Assembly: GCA_035530375.1 (NCBI GenBank)
Contig: DATKUY010000051.1
Span: 1-59,005 of the forward strand
Length of the DNA: 59,005 nt
Direction: 5' to 3'
Source: Sulfuricella sp035530375
Lineage (GTDB): Bacteria > Pseudomonadota > Gammaproteobacteria > Burkholderiales > Sulfuricellaceae
Every line of letters begins with the position of its first letter. Positions within the stretch are counted from its first letter, which is position 1. Below the pieces are notes generated by a model. It saw only the letters and a list, made by a program, of their open reading frames with translations, was not told the DNA's origin and did not search any database. The position numbers were made by a program, and so were the translations under genes. Positions 1 to 8,782 of this stretch are shown here, piece by piece.

Positions 1-1
1 G

Positions 2-133
2 TTGCCGCCCCCGGTCAACGATGCGCGCTGCAAGGAGTGTTCGCTGAAGGAAATCTGCCAGCCTCAGGCGGTTGCCGAGCGTGCGGTGCAGCATGTTTTG
101 CTGGAAACCTTGTTTGAGCCGGGAGAAGATTAA
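2..133 (+). CDS. cas4: Cas4 exonuclease, C-terminal fragment (type I-C)
   Basis: An open frame enters from the left edge and stops at 131-133, two bases before cas1. It carries the motif C-x2-C-x5-C (in the segment RCKECSLKEIC), which matches the three C-terminal cysteines that ligate the 4Fe-4S cluster of Cas4. Cas4 is a RecB-like nuclease that processes prespacers and helps select the PAM with Cas1-Cas2. The order cas4-cas1-cas2 followed by the array is the standard end of a type I-C locus. The nuclease core lies outside the window, so activity cannot be judged. Confidence 0.88.
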   Translation: MPPPVNDARCKECSLKEICQPQAVAERAVQHVLLETLFEPGED

Positions 134-135
134 AA

Positions 136-1173
136 ATGGCGCGCCAGATTCTCAATACGCTGTATGTCATGACGCCGAATTCCTATCTCCATTTGGAGAA
201 TGATACGGTGCGGGTGGATGTGGAGCACGTGAAGAAATTGCAGGTGCCGCTGCATCATCTGGGGAGCTTGGTTTGCCTGGGCAACATCATGCTTTCCCCC
301 GCACTGATGCACCGCTGCGCCGACGAAGGCATCGGTCTGGTGTTGCTGACGGGTAACGGGCGCTTCAAGGCACGGCTGGAAGGGGCGGTGAGTGGCAACA
401 TCTTGCTGCGGCAGGCACAGCACCAACAGGCGGGCACCCCCGCCTTTGCCCTGGAAACTGCTCGAACCATCATCGCAGGCAAGATCAAGAACAGCCGCTA
501 TGTTTTGCAGCGCGGTGCGCGGGACGCCAATGAAGATGAAGACGCCCAAATCCTGCGCGCCGCCGCCGAGCATCTTGCCGCCTCATTGCGGGCGGCTGCC
601 GGGGCCGCCGATCTCGACGCCCTGCGCGGCGTGGAAGGCGATGCCGCCAAGACCTATTTCGAAGCTATGCCCGCCTTGGTGCGTCGGGACGTTCGCCCCG
701 CCTTCGCCATGAATGGGCGTACTCGCCGCCCGCCACGCGACCGCTTCAATGCCCTGATCTCCTTCCTCTATTCCATGCTCATGAACGACTGTCGCTCGGC
801 GCTGGAGGCCGTCGGCCTTGATTCTCAATTGGGTTTTCTCCATGCGGTGCGACCGGGGCGGGCGGCGCTTGCCCTCGACCTGATGGAAGAATTCCGTTCT
901 CTTGTCGCCGACCGGCTGGCGCTCACCTTGGTGAACCGTGGACAGATCGGCGAAAAGGATTTTCACGAGCGGGAGGGCGGCGCGGTGCAACTGGGAGACG
1001 ATGCACGCAAAACCGTTATCGTTGCCTATCAAGAGCGCAAGCAGGAGGAAATTACCCATCCCCTGCTGGACAGCAAAATGCCTCTCGGCCTCGTGCCCCT
1101 GCTCCAGGCGCGCCTGCTCGCCCGCACGGTGCGCGGCGAGATGGAAGGCTATTTGCCGTTCCTTGCCAAATAA
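136..1173 (+). CDS. cas1: CRISPR-associated endonuclease Cas1, type I-C
   Basis: 345 residues, the usual size for type I-C Cas1. Cas1 is the integrase that inserts spacers at the leader end together with Cas2. Features of the I-C branch are the N-terminal NTLYV strand, the PLHHLGSLVC segment and the ITHPLLDSKMPLGLVP stretch near the end. Likely metal ligands are Glu167 (RGVEGDA), His236 (GFLHAVRPGR) and Glu251 (LDLMEEFR). All are present, so the protein should be active. The start at 136 follows the cas4 stop by two bases and fits translational coupling; cas2 starts two bases after the cas1 stop. The subtype call is by resemblance to remembered I-C Cas1 proteins. Confidence 0.96.
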   Translation: MARQILNTLYVMTPNSYLHLENDTVRVDVEHVKKLQVPLHHLGSLVCLGNIMLSPALMHRCADEGIGLVLLTGNGRFKARLEGAVSGNILLRQAQHQQAGTPAFALETARTIIAGKIKNSRYVLQRGARDANEDEDAQILRAAAEHLAASLRAAAGAADLDALRGVEGDAAKTYFEAMPALVRRDVRPAFAMNGRTRRPPRDRFNALISFLYSMLMNDCRSALEAVGLDSQLGFLHAVRPGRAALALDLMEEFRSLVADRLALTLVNRGQIGEKDFHEREGGAVQLGDDARKTVIVAYQERKQEEITHPLLDSKMPLGLVPLLQARLLARTVRGEMEGYLPFLAK

Positions 1174-1175
1174 CC

Positions 1176-1466
1176 ATGCTCGTCATCATCACCTATGATG
1201 TTTCCACTGAGACCCGCGAAGGGCGGCGGCGATTGCGCAGGGTGGCGAAGCTGTGTGAAGGTGTCGGCCAGAGGGTGCAGAAATCGGTGTTCGAATGTCA
1301 GGTGGATTTGATCCGTTTCGAGGAACTGGAAAGAAGGCTGCTGGAAGAAATCAACAAAGAAGAGGACAATTTGCGCGTCTATCGCATCACCGAACCCACG
1401 CGGCTACATGTCAGGGAGTATGGTTGTTTTCGTGCGGTGGATTTCGAGGGGCCGTTGCTGGCATGA
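1176..1466 (+). CDS. cas2: CRISPR-associated protein Cas2, type I-C
   Basis: 96 residues with a ferredoxin-like start, MLVIITYDV, where Asp8 is the conserved acidic residue of Cas2. The segment QRVQKSVFEC and the ending RVYRI are typical of the family. Cas2 forms the central dimer of the Cas1-Cas2 integration complex. It begins two bases after cas1, so cas4-cas1-cas2 are one transcript. It is the last cas gene before the array and reads in the same direction as the repeats. Confidence 0.96.
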   Translation: MLVIITYDVSTETREGRRRLRRVAKLCEGVGQRVQKSVFECQVDLIRFEELERRLLEEINKEEDNLRVYRITEPTRLHVREYGCFRAVDFEGPLLA

Positions 1467-1644
1467 AACGCGAACCCTTAGCAATGGCGCAAACTCAGCA
1501 GTTTCGCGGACATGACAACACATTGAAGCTTATGAATTATTCTTTCTCTCACTTTTACCAAACCCAATCTTGGCGACGCGGCGCGCCAAGGTTCGCGCCC
1601 AACCCAGAATTAAATCTTTCGCAACGAAAGGTTACAGCCGCAAA
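1467..1644 (+). promoter_or_regulatory. CRISPR leader
   Basis: 178 bases between the cas2 stop and the first repeat contain no supported gene. The middle (about 1520-1560) is more AT-rich than the flanks, as expected for a leader that carries the array promoter and guides integration. The strand is inferred from cas2 and repeat orientation. I could not fix a promoter. Confidence 0.75.
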
Positions 1645-4600
1645 GTAGCGCCTGCCCCTCGGGGCGGGCGAGGATTGAAACAAAATGTGGGGCGAAGGGC
1701 CGCGCAAGGGCGCCCGGGTAGCGCCTGCCCCTCGGGGCGGGCGAGGATTGAAACAACTTTTGTAAGCGTAGCCGTGCTGGTGCCAATCAAAGTAGCGCCT
1801 GCCCCTCGGGGCGGGCGAGGATTGAAACAGCAATCCAGCGCACGCGGCCGGTGTACACCACGGTAGCGCCTGCCCCTCGGGGCGGGCGAGGATTGAAACG
1901 ACGTCATAGCGGCGCTTTTCGGCGGCCGTGGGGAGTAGCGCCTGCCCCTCGGGGCGGGCGAGGATTGAAACTTGTTTGTGTGGGGCGTTGAACGTGGTGG
2001 GCCTTATGTAGCGCCTGCCCCTCGGGGCGGGCGAGGATTGAAACATATTTTTGGACAGGCCACGGGAAGCAACTTTAAGGTAGCGCCTGCCCCTCGGGGC
2101 GGGCGAGGATTGAAACAAATACCCCATGTTGATAATGTCCCGCATGGAAGGCGTAGCGCCTGCCCCTCGGGGCGGGCGAGGATTGAAACAATTGCGAACG
2201 CAACCAAAACGCCAGGAACCGCAAGGTAGCGCCTGCCCCTCGGGGCGGGCGAGGATTGAAACTATTCTGCGGCATTGCGAACCGTGGCCCCAAGGAGGTA
2301 GCGCCTGCCCCTCGGGGCGGGCGAGGATTGAAACGAGTTGAATAGATGATATCCAGCCGCCGCAAAAGGTAGCGCCTGCCCCTCGGGGCGGGCGAGGATT
2401 GAAACACTGGCCTGATGGGCTCGACCAACACCGCCGCACTTGTAGCGCCTGCCCCTCGGGGCGGGCGAGGATTGAAACATTCCGCCCAGGTCGTTGACGT
2501 AGCAACGCCCGCTGTAGCGCCTGCCCCTCGGGGCGGGCGAGGATTGAAACGACCAAGTGCTGGCTATGGGTTCGCTCATGGGCGGTAGCGCCTGCCCCTC
2601 GGGGCGGGCGAGGATTGAAACTTAACGCCAGGCTTTGAAAGGTCGACGCCCATGAGGTAGCGCCTGCCCCTCGGGGCGGGCGAGGATTGAAACATTAAAT
2701 ATATAATGTTACGGTACATATCACACTGTAGCGCCTGCCCCTCGGGGCGGGCGAGGATTGAAACGGTCGAATACTGGTTGACCGCCGGGTATCGCAAAGT
2801 AGCGCCTGCCCCTCGGGGCGGGCGAGGATTGAAACAAGTGAACCGCGTCGCGTTGCCGTCCAACCCTTGCGTAGCGCCTGCCCCTCGGGGCGGGCGAGGA
2901 TTGAAACTTCCATAAGGACCGCGATAACTTCGCGTGACGGCGTAGCGCCTGCCCCTCGGGGCGGGCGAGGATTGAAACATTAAGGCTTATAGTGTGACTC
3001 CATTGGGGTCGAGTAGCGCCTGCCCCTCGGGGCGGGCGAGGATTGAAACATTACTTGGGAAAGCGTGAACCGCTCCCTGCTGTAGTAGCGCCTGCCCCTC
3101 GGGGCGGGCGAGGATTGAAACAATCATACGAGGTTCACCGTAATGTCAGCGGCGGGTAGCGCCTGCCCCTCGGGGCGGGCGAGGATTGAAACAACACGTC
3201 GGGAGCCGGCGGGGGCGGCGGGCACGGTAGCGCCTGCCCCTCGGGGCGGGCGAGGATTGAAACTTTTCGTATTCATCGACAAAGCGATGACCGAATGTAG
3301 CGCCTGCCCCTCGGGGCGGGCGAGGATTGAAACAATTTCTAGTGTACCGAAAATTCAATTTACGCCCGGTAGCGCCTGCCCCTCGGGGCGGGCGAGGATT
3401 GAAACATCAATACCGCGGCCATGATTGTGGGCGACGGTACGGTAGCGCCTGCCCCTCGGGGCGGGCGAGGATTGAAACAAGGCGTAGCCCTTGGACCCAC
3501 CAGGCACCCCCGGCGTAGCGCCTGCCCCTCGGGGCGGGCGAGGATTGAAACTATCAGGCAATCCCCGGATGGGACGCAATCACCAACGTAGCGCCTGCCC
3601 CTCGGGGCGGGCGAGGATTGAAACTTCATGGTTCCACCCTATCCAAAAATAAACGGTAGTAGCGCCTGCCCCTCGGGGCGGGCGAGGATTGAAACAACCC
3701 GGAGTGCATCCAACCCTATGAACGCGTCTAGTAGCGCCTGCCCCTCGGGGCGGGCGAGGATTGAAACACCTTTCTGGTGCAGGTAACGGCAACCGGGTCG
3801 GGTAGCGCCTGCCCCTCGGGGCGGGCGAGGATTGAAACCGCAATCTTGGGGGCCATTTCGTCAAACTTGGCGAGTAGCGCCTGCCCCTCGGGGCGGGCGA
3901 GGATTGAAACGCCCTGTGCGTCGCGTCCATGTAGTGACTATAGAGTAGCGCCTGCCCCTCGGGGCGGGCGAGGATTGAAACAACTGCATAAAGGTGTAGC
4001 CATGACAATTCCCGCGTAGCGCCTGCCCCTCGGGGCGGGCGAGGATTGAAACCATGAAATCCTGCAAGGGAAAGGTGATGGTGAGTATGTAGCGCCTGCC
4101 CCTCGGGGCGGGCGAGGATTGAAACAAGTACCGCAAGGTCGTTTTCACAATAGGCGTCGAGTAGCGCCTGCCCCTCGGGGCGGGCGAGGATTGAAACCCC
4201 AGCATTGCGTATGAATGCGCGGAATGGCGACGTAGCGCCTGCCCCTCGGGGCGGGCGAGGATTGAAACTATTGCCCTGGCCCGTAACGGCGTGCGGCATC
4301 GCATGTAGCGCCTGCCCCTCGGGGCGGGCGAGGATTGAAACAATAGCTGGATGCTGGGCAAGGTCTTCTATGGCGTTGTAGCGCCTGCTCCTCGGGGCGG
4401 GCGAGGATTGAAACCAGATGACGCTGGCCGAAGAGTCGGAAATCAGGGCGTAGCGCCTGCCCCTCGGGGCGGGCGAGGATTGAAACGCAGCGTGAACCTT
4501 CGCAGCGCGAACCTTTACGGCGGTAGCGCCTGCCCCTCGGGGCGGGCGAGGATTGAAACTATGACGCGAACGCCAAGACCGGCGTCGCAAGTGGTAGCGC

Positions 4601-5690
4601 CTGCCCCTCGGGGCGGGCGAGGATTGAAACATGCCGGATTCAGCGAGGTACACCTGAATCAACGGTAGCGCCTGCCCCTCGGGGCGGGCGAGGATTGAAA
4701 CAATTTACATTGCTGGCCCAATGAGCGGGATAGTCGACGTAGCGCCTGCCCCTCGGGGCGGGCGAGGATTGAAACCAAAATGCGCAGACTGGTCCGATAG
4801 CGTGCCCCACGTAGCGCCTGCCCCTCGGGGCGGGCGAGGATTGAAACCCCTCGATAGGTTATCTATCACCTGTACGCACACTGTAGCGCCTGCCCCTCGG
4901 GGCGGGCGAGGATTGAAACTTACCGTGATGATCTGGATCGGCTGGAGGATTGCGTAGCGCCTGCCCCTCGGGGCGGGCGAGGATTGAAACCGGTGAGGCT
5001 ACCGATGTATGGTTGCGGTCTACCGTAGCGCCTGCCCCTCGGGGCGGGCGAGGATTGAAACTTGATGGCAGCAATAGCGGTTTCTCTCTGCTGCTGTAGC
5101 GCCTGCCCCTCGGGGCGGGCGAGGATTGAAACCCAACGAAGGAAACCATTTAGGCGCGATGCCTGCCGTAGCGCCTGCCCCTCGGGGCGGGCGAGGATTG
5201 AAACATCCGCGAGGCGGGCAATGCCACCTCGCGCGACCGTAGCGCCTGCCCCTCGGGGCGGGCGAGGATTGAAACCACACCAGCCAGGCGGCCGCTTCGT
5301 TCGGCAGGGGTAGCGCCTGCCCCTCGGGGCGGGCGAGGATTGAAACAAGGAATCCGCCATGAAGATGACCAAACTGGGCAAGGTAGCGCCTGCCCCTCGG
5401 GGCGGGCGAGGATTGAAACCACGGAAAGCCGATTATCGCTTACAGCATAGAGACGTAGCGCCTGCCCCTCGGGGCGGGCGAGGATTGAAACTTTCCAAAT
5501 ATGTTATTTGCAGCAAGGAAAAGACTCTGTAGCGCCTGCCCCTCGGGGCGGGCGAGGATTGAAACGACCCCAACACCCAGGAGGAACACCGCTATGTGGG
5601 TAGCGCCTGCCCCTCGGGGCGGGCGAGGATTGAAACGTGGGCCATCATCGCTGGTTTGTTGGTAGGGCCGGGTAGCGCCTGCCCCTCGGG
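1645..5690 (+). CRISPR. CRISPR array, 56 full 37-nt repeats plus one truncated repeat, 56 spacers
   Basis: Repeats start at 1645, 1718, 1792, 1863 and so on to 5600; unit length is 70-74, giving spacers of 33-37 nt. The repeat is 37 nt, begins GTAGCGCCTGCCCC and ends GGCGAGGATTGAAAC. Its centre is a GC-rich hairpin of about nine to ten pairs with one G-U wobble. All full copies look identical except the one at 4378, which has C to T at 4389. The final copy (5672-5690) keeps only 19 nt. By eye all 56 spacers are different. The GGATTGAAAC end and the adjacent cas4-cas1-cas2 fit type I-C. Orientation puts the leader and newest spacers at the left. Confidence 0.99.
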
Positions 5691-5719
5691 TCATCTGCCT
5701 TGGCTTCCATCGCCAGAGA

Positions 5720-5809
5720 GCGTTCCCCACACCAGTGGGGATGAACCCCGAGGGCATCAGGCCACATTTCGTGGCAGGGAGTGTTCCCCACACCCGTGGG
5801 AATGAACCG
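5720..5809 (+). CRISPR. Relic of a type I-E CRISPR array: two degenerate 29-nt repeats and one 32-nt spacer
   Basis: Two similar 29-mers lie at 5720-5748 (GCGTTCCCCAC...GATGAACCC) and 5781-5809 (GTGTTCCCCAC...AATGAACCG). Their spacing of 61 is exactly the 29+32 period of type I-E arrays, and both match the I-E repeat form GTGTTCCCC-hairpin-GATGAACCG. They differ from each other at several positions, as expected for the old leader-distal end of an array. They read in the same direction as the I-C repeats. A 32-nt spacer before the first would cover 5688-5719 and so includes the last three bases of the truncated I-C repeat. No further repeat is seen after 5809. Confidence 0.85.
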
Positions 5810-5819
5810 GCCTATAACG

Positions 5820-5838
5820 TAGACCGGCCCCGTGGTTC
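5820..5838. repeat. 19-bp direct repeat, left copy (right copy at 6711-6729)
   Basis: TAGACCGGCCCCGTGGTTC here and TAGACCTGTCCCGTGGTTC at 6711 match at 17 of 19 positions. They flank the DUF1003 gene. They could be a footprint of insertion or copies of a dispersed intergenic element. Confidence 0.5.
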
Positions 5839-5870
5839 GCAAGCTTCTTGTTCGCATCAGTATAACGGCT

Positions 5871-6572
5871 CTACCGCCTTTCCAGTTGCGAGAGCATCTG
5901 AATTTGCACTTGCTGAATCTGCACCAGACGCTCCCACTGGTGCGATAGCAGATGGTCGAGTTTTTCATTCAGGTGGCGGATTTCCAGTTCTGCTTTCAGG
6001 TTTACCTGATAGTCGTGCTCTGACCTGAGGCGGTCTTTTGCTTCCTGTCGGTTTTGGCTCATCATAATGATCGGCGCCTGAATGGCGGCAAGGCAAGAGA
6101 GTATGAGGTTGAGAAAAATAAAAGGGTACGGATCGACGGGACGCCAATAGATCACTGCGGAGTTCATGACTACCCAAGCCGCCAGGAATACAGCGAAGCA
6201 AATGAGGAAGGTCCAACTTCCACCAAACGCGGCTACCTTGTCCGCAAGTCGTTCACCGAATGTCCAGGCTTTTTCCGACTCCGCATCCACGTTCATCGAC
6301 AGGATTTCGTGCTGCCGCAGGCTTTCGACTACTTCTTTCTCTAGCGAGGTCAGTTCTCCCCGCTCTGATTCGAGAATCGATTCGACGTAGTTTGTGTTGT
6401 ACCGCGATAGATCGGCCCGGCAAATAAACGCGTCAGGAGACCAGTCAGGATGATCGCGCAAAATCAGTTCTGAGAGCGCATCACGGACGGTTGCGCCAGA
6501 GATTACATCTTTTGCCAGAAAGCTTTTGCCGCATACGATGCAAATGTGTTGGTGGGTTTGCGTTTTGCTCAT
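5871..6572 (-). CDS. DUF1003 family membrane protein
   Basis: 233 residues from the ATG at 6572, which has a GAGGAA ribosome site; an upstream in-frame start at 6629 lacks one. The N-terminus holds a CxxC pair (CIVCGKSF) followed by a soluble region. Two hydrophobic segments follow (FGGSWTFLICFAVFLAAWVVM and YPFIFLNLILSCLAAIQAPII), then MMSQNRQEAKDRLRSEHDYQVNLKAE, the hallmark of DUF1003 proteins. The C-terminus is probably coiled coil, rich in Gln and Leu. The function of the family is unknown. The gene stands alone between the CRISPR arrays and the tsaB cluster, flanked by imperfect direct repeats. Confidence 0.85.
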   Translation of the reverse strand: MSKTQTHQHICIVCGKSFLAKDVISGATVRDALSELILRDHPDWSPDAFICRADLSRYNTNYVESILESERGELTSLEKEVVESLRQHEILSMNVDAESEKAWTFGERLADKVAAFGGSWTFLICFAVFLAAWVVMNSAVIYWRPVDPYPFIFLNLILSCLAAIQAPIIMMSQNRQEAKDRLRSEHDYQVNLKAELEIRHLNEKLDHLLSHQWERLVQIQQVQIQMLSQLERR

Positions 6573-6948
6573 GGCTTCCTCTTCTGTGACAGTAGAGATA
6601 ACTAAACAACTTGAACAGGAGCTACCCACTATAGCTCAGGATCGTAAAGGTTTCTAAGCCGGAATTTCTTCAGGAACATCGGGGTAGACCTGGCTAGCAG
6701 CACTATATTCTAGACCTGTCCCGTGGTTCTTGGTGGATCAGGCGCGACGAAAGAATCCACTATTGCCATTCCGGCCCCGGGGCAAGTCCGGGGTAATTGA
6801 GTTGGAAACCAGTGGGTGCGACAAAACCGGATTCCCGTCTGCACGGGAGCGACGATGTTTAAATTTTTTGGCGACTATCTGTTGCCGTTAAAGGTGCTGG
6901 TGCAAGGAGGGTAAGATTGAAGCCCTGGCCTTGAGATATAATGTGTCC
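6573..6948. other. 376-base intergenic region with dispersed repeat element
   Basis: No gene is supported here. The region holds the right copy of the 19-bp direct repeat (6711-6729) and a segment at about 6735-6854 that ends in GGATTCCCGTCTGCACGGGAG. That ending recurs in diverged form at 58441-58466 (22 of 26 positions). The upstream regulatory region of tsaB must lie here, but I see no convincing promoter. Confidence 0.6.
6829..6854. repeat. Dispersed intergenic element (copy 1)
   Basis: 26 bases with a small hairpin (CCCGT-CTGC-ACGGG). The segment at 58441-58466 matches at 22 of 26 positions. Short elements of this appearance are common between proteobacterial genes; no function is known to me. 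Confidence 0.6.
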
Positions 6949-7620
6949 ATGAAACTCCTTGCCCTCGACACCTCTACCGAGCTTTGTTCCGTCGCCTTGT
7001 GGCTCGACGGCGAAACGCTCGTGCGCGAAGAGATGGCGGGGCAGCGGCATTCCGAACTGGTGTTGCCGATGGTTCATGAGTTGCTCGCCGAGGCCGGACT
7101 GGATCTGAACGCACTGGACGGCATCGCCTTTGGCGAGGGGCCGGGCTCCTTTACCGGCTTGCGCATCGGTTGCGGCGTGGCGCAGGGCCTGGCGTTCGGC
7201 GCGGATTTGCCGGTGGCTGGCATCTGTACTTTGCTGGCAATGGCTGAGGCTTCCGGCGCAAGCCGCGTGATCGCCTGCCTGGATGCGCGCATGGGCGAGG
7301 TTTACCATGGCGTGTATGAAAAGGCTGAAGGTGAATGGCGCGCTTTGGGCACGCCCGGCTTAAGCGCGCCGCAGGATGTGCCGGAGGTTGCCGGCGAGGG
7401 CTGGGCCGGATGCGGCAACGGCTTTGCGGTCTATGGCGAGGTCTTGGCTGGGCGCTATGCCGGGCGGCTTGCTGAAGTCATGCCGGAGATTTTTCCTCAT
7501 GCAGCGGAGATTGTCCGGTTGGGTGCTGAACGGTTCAAGAACGGCCTCGGTATGGACGCAGCCGAAGCCGCGCCGCTGTACATTCGCAACAAAGTCGCCT
7601 TGAAAACGAGCGAGCGATGA
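6949..7620 (+). CDS. tsaB: tRNA threonylcarbamoyladenosine biosynthesis protein TsaB
   Basis: 223 residues. The start at 6949 gives MKLLALDTSTELCSVAL, the canonical TsaB opening of the ASKHA fold; a TTG further up (6931) is in frame but unlikely. GPGSFTGLRIG is the family signature. TsaB pairs with the TsaD catalytic subunit and TsaE to place the threonylcarbamoyl group on A37 of ANN-decoding tRNAs. TsaB itself lacks catalytic metal-binding residues and acts as a scaffold. Its stop overlaps the start of rimI by four bases, a widespread arrangement that supports a coupled operon with rimI and the following uracil-DNA glycosylase gene. Confidence 0.95.
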   Translation: MKLLALDTSTELCSVALWLDGETLVREEMAGQRHSELVLPMVHELLAEAGLDLNALDGIAFGEGPGSFTGLRIGCGVAQGLAFGADLPVAGICTLLAMAEASGASRVIACLDARMGEVYHGVYEKAEGEWRALGTPGLSAPQDVPEVAGEGWAGCGNGFAVYGEVLAGRYAGRLAEVMPEIFPHAAEIVRLGAERFKNGLGMDAAEAAPLYIRNKVALKTSER

Positions 7621-8078
7621 ACGCCCGGTTGCAGGAAACTGCCGTTTTTAGACCGATGTACCTGGCGGATATCGAGGCGGTGGTTGCAATCGAATGCGAG
7701 ATTTATCCTTTCCCCTGGACTTATGGAAACTTCCGTGATTCGTTTAATGCCGGATACAGCGTCTGGGTGTGTGAATTCGGCGGCACGGTGATCGGTTACA
7801 GCGTGATGATGGTGGCGGCGGACGAGGCGCACCTGCTCAATCTCGGCATCGCGCGCGACTGGCAGGGCAGGGGGCTGGGGCGCCGATTTCTGCACCATCT
7901 CATCGACCTGGCGCGCGGCTATCATGCCGGAATCCTGCTGCTGGAAGTGCGCCCTTCCAATATTGGGGCGCGCCGGCTTTATGCGACCACCGGATTCCGC
8001 GAGATCGCGGTGCGCAGAAAATATTATCCCGCCGAAAATGGGCGGGAAGATGCGCTGCTGCTGGAGCTGGTATTGTGA
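7617..8078 (+). CDS. rimI: Ribosomal protein S18 alanine N-acetyltransferase RimI
   Basis: 153 residues of a single GNAT domain. The acetyl-CoA site is visible as IARDWQGRGLGRRFL (Q/R-x-x-G-x-G/A), with the RimI-typical segments YPFPWTYGNF near the start and LEVRPSNIGARRLYATTGF near the end. RimI acetylates the N-terminal alanine of ribosomal protein S18. The gene overlaps tsaB by four bases and its stop overlaps the GTG start of the glycosylase gene by four bases, so the three are probably one transcript. Confidence 0.94.
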   Translation: MNARLQETAVFRPMYLADIEAVVAIECEIYPFPWTYGNFRDSFNAGYSVWVCEFGGTVIGYSVMMVAADEAHLLNLGIARDWQGRGLGRRFLHHLIDLARGYHAGILLLEVRPSNIGARRLYATTGFREIAVRRKYYPAENGREDALLLELVL

Positions 8079-8755
8079 CCGGACGGCGCGAACTTTATCT
8101 TCAGGAAATGGGCTTGGGCCCGGTATGGCGGCTCAAGCCGGCAGCGGCTGAACCACCGTCTCCGCTGGACATCCAGTCCATGGATAGTGCCGAGCTTGAA
8201 GCCGTGGTGGCGAACTGCACCGCCTGTGTCCTGCACAAGACCCGCACCCGGACGGTGTTCGGTGTGGGCGACGAAAATGCCGACTGGCTGTTCGTCGGCG
8301 AAGCGCCCGGCGCGGAAGAGGATGCGCAGGGCGAGCCTTTCGTCGGGCAGGCCGGCAAACTTCTCGACAATATGCTGAAAAGTATCGGCCTGAAGCGGGG
8401 CGAGAACGTGTATATCGCCAATGTGTTGAAATGCCGCCCGCCGGGTAACCGTGACCCGTTGCCGGAGGAGGTGGCGAGATGCATGCCTTACCTCGAACGC
8501 CAGATCGATCTGATCCGGCCGAAGCTGATCGTCACCTTAGGGAAATTTGCTGCCCAGACCCTGCTCGGTCGGGATGTGACAATCGCCAGCTTGCGCGGCA
8601 AGATACACGCCTACCGAGGCATCCCGTTGATCGTGACGTATCACCCGGCTTATTTGTTGCGCACCCTGCAGGACAAGGCCAAGGCATGGGAAGATTTGTG
8701 TTTGGCGCGTGAAACCATGCAGGGCTTGAGTTCCGTCGAATCGACTATCATATAA
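8075..8755 (+). CDS. Uracil-DNA glycosylase, family 4 (4Fe-4S)
   Basis: 226 residues starting with GTG at 8075, overlapping rimI. It removes uracil from DNA at the first step of base excision repair. Family 4 signs are the GEAPGAEEDAQGEPFVG active-site motif (about 76-90), VLKCRPPGNRDP and the HPAYLL motif near the end. Four cysteines (48, 51, 120, 136) have the spacing needed for the iron-sulfur cluster. The first 35 residues are a variable extension. The tsaB-rimI-glycosylase order is common in betaproteobacteria. Confidence 0.93.
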   Translation: MTGRRELYLQEMGLGPVWRLKPAAAEPPSPLDIQSMDSAELEAVVANCTACVLHKTRTRTVFGVGDENADWLFVGEAPGAEEDAQGEPFVGQAGKLLDNMLKSIGLKRGENVYIANVLKCRPPGNRDPLPEEVARCMPYLERQIDLIRPKLIVTLGKFAAQTLLGRDVTIASLRGKIHAYRGIPLIVTYHPAYLLRTLQDKAKAWEDLCLARETMQGLSSVESTII

Positions 8756-8782
8756 ACAGCGTTGTTAATTCAGGAGATCATT

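Noticed and set aside
1555..5793. Many long open frames on both strands across the CRISPR array (for example 1555-2556 and 3580-4662, minus)
   Set aside because: They are translations of the repeat (recurring ILARPEGQAL, FQSSPAPRGRRY, APRGGRGLK) with random spacer-derived residues between. No ribosome sites; not genes.
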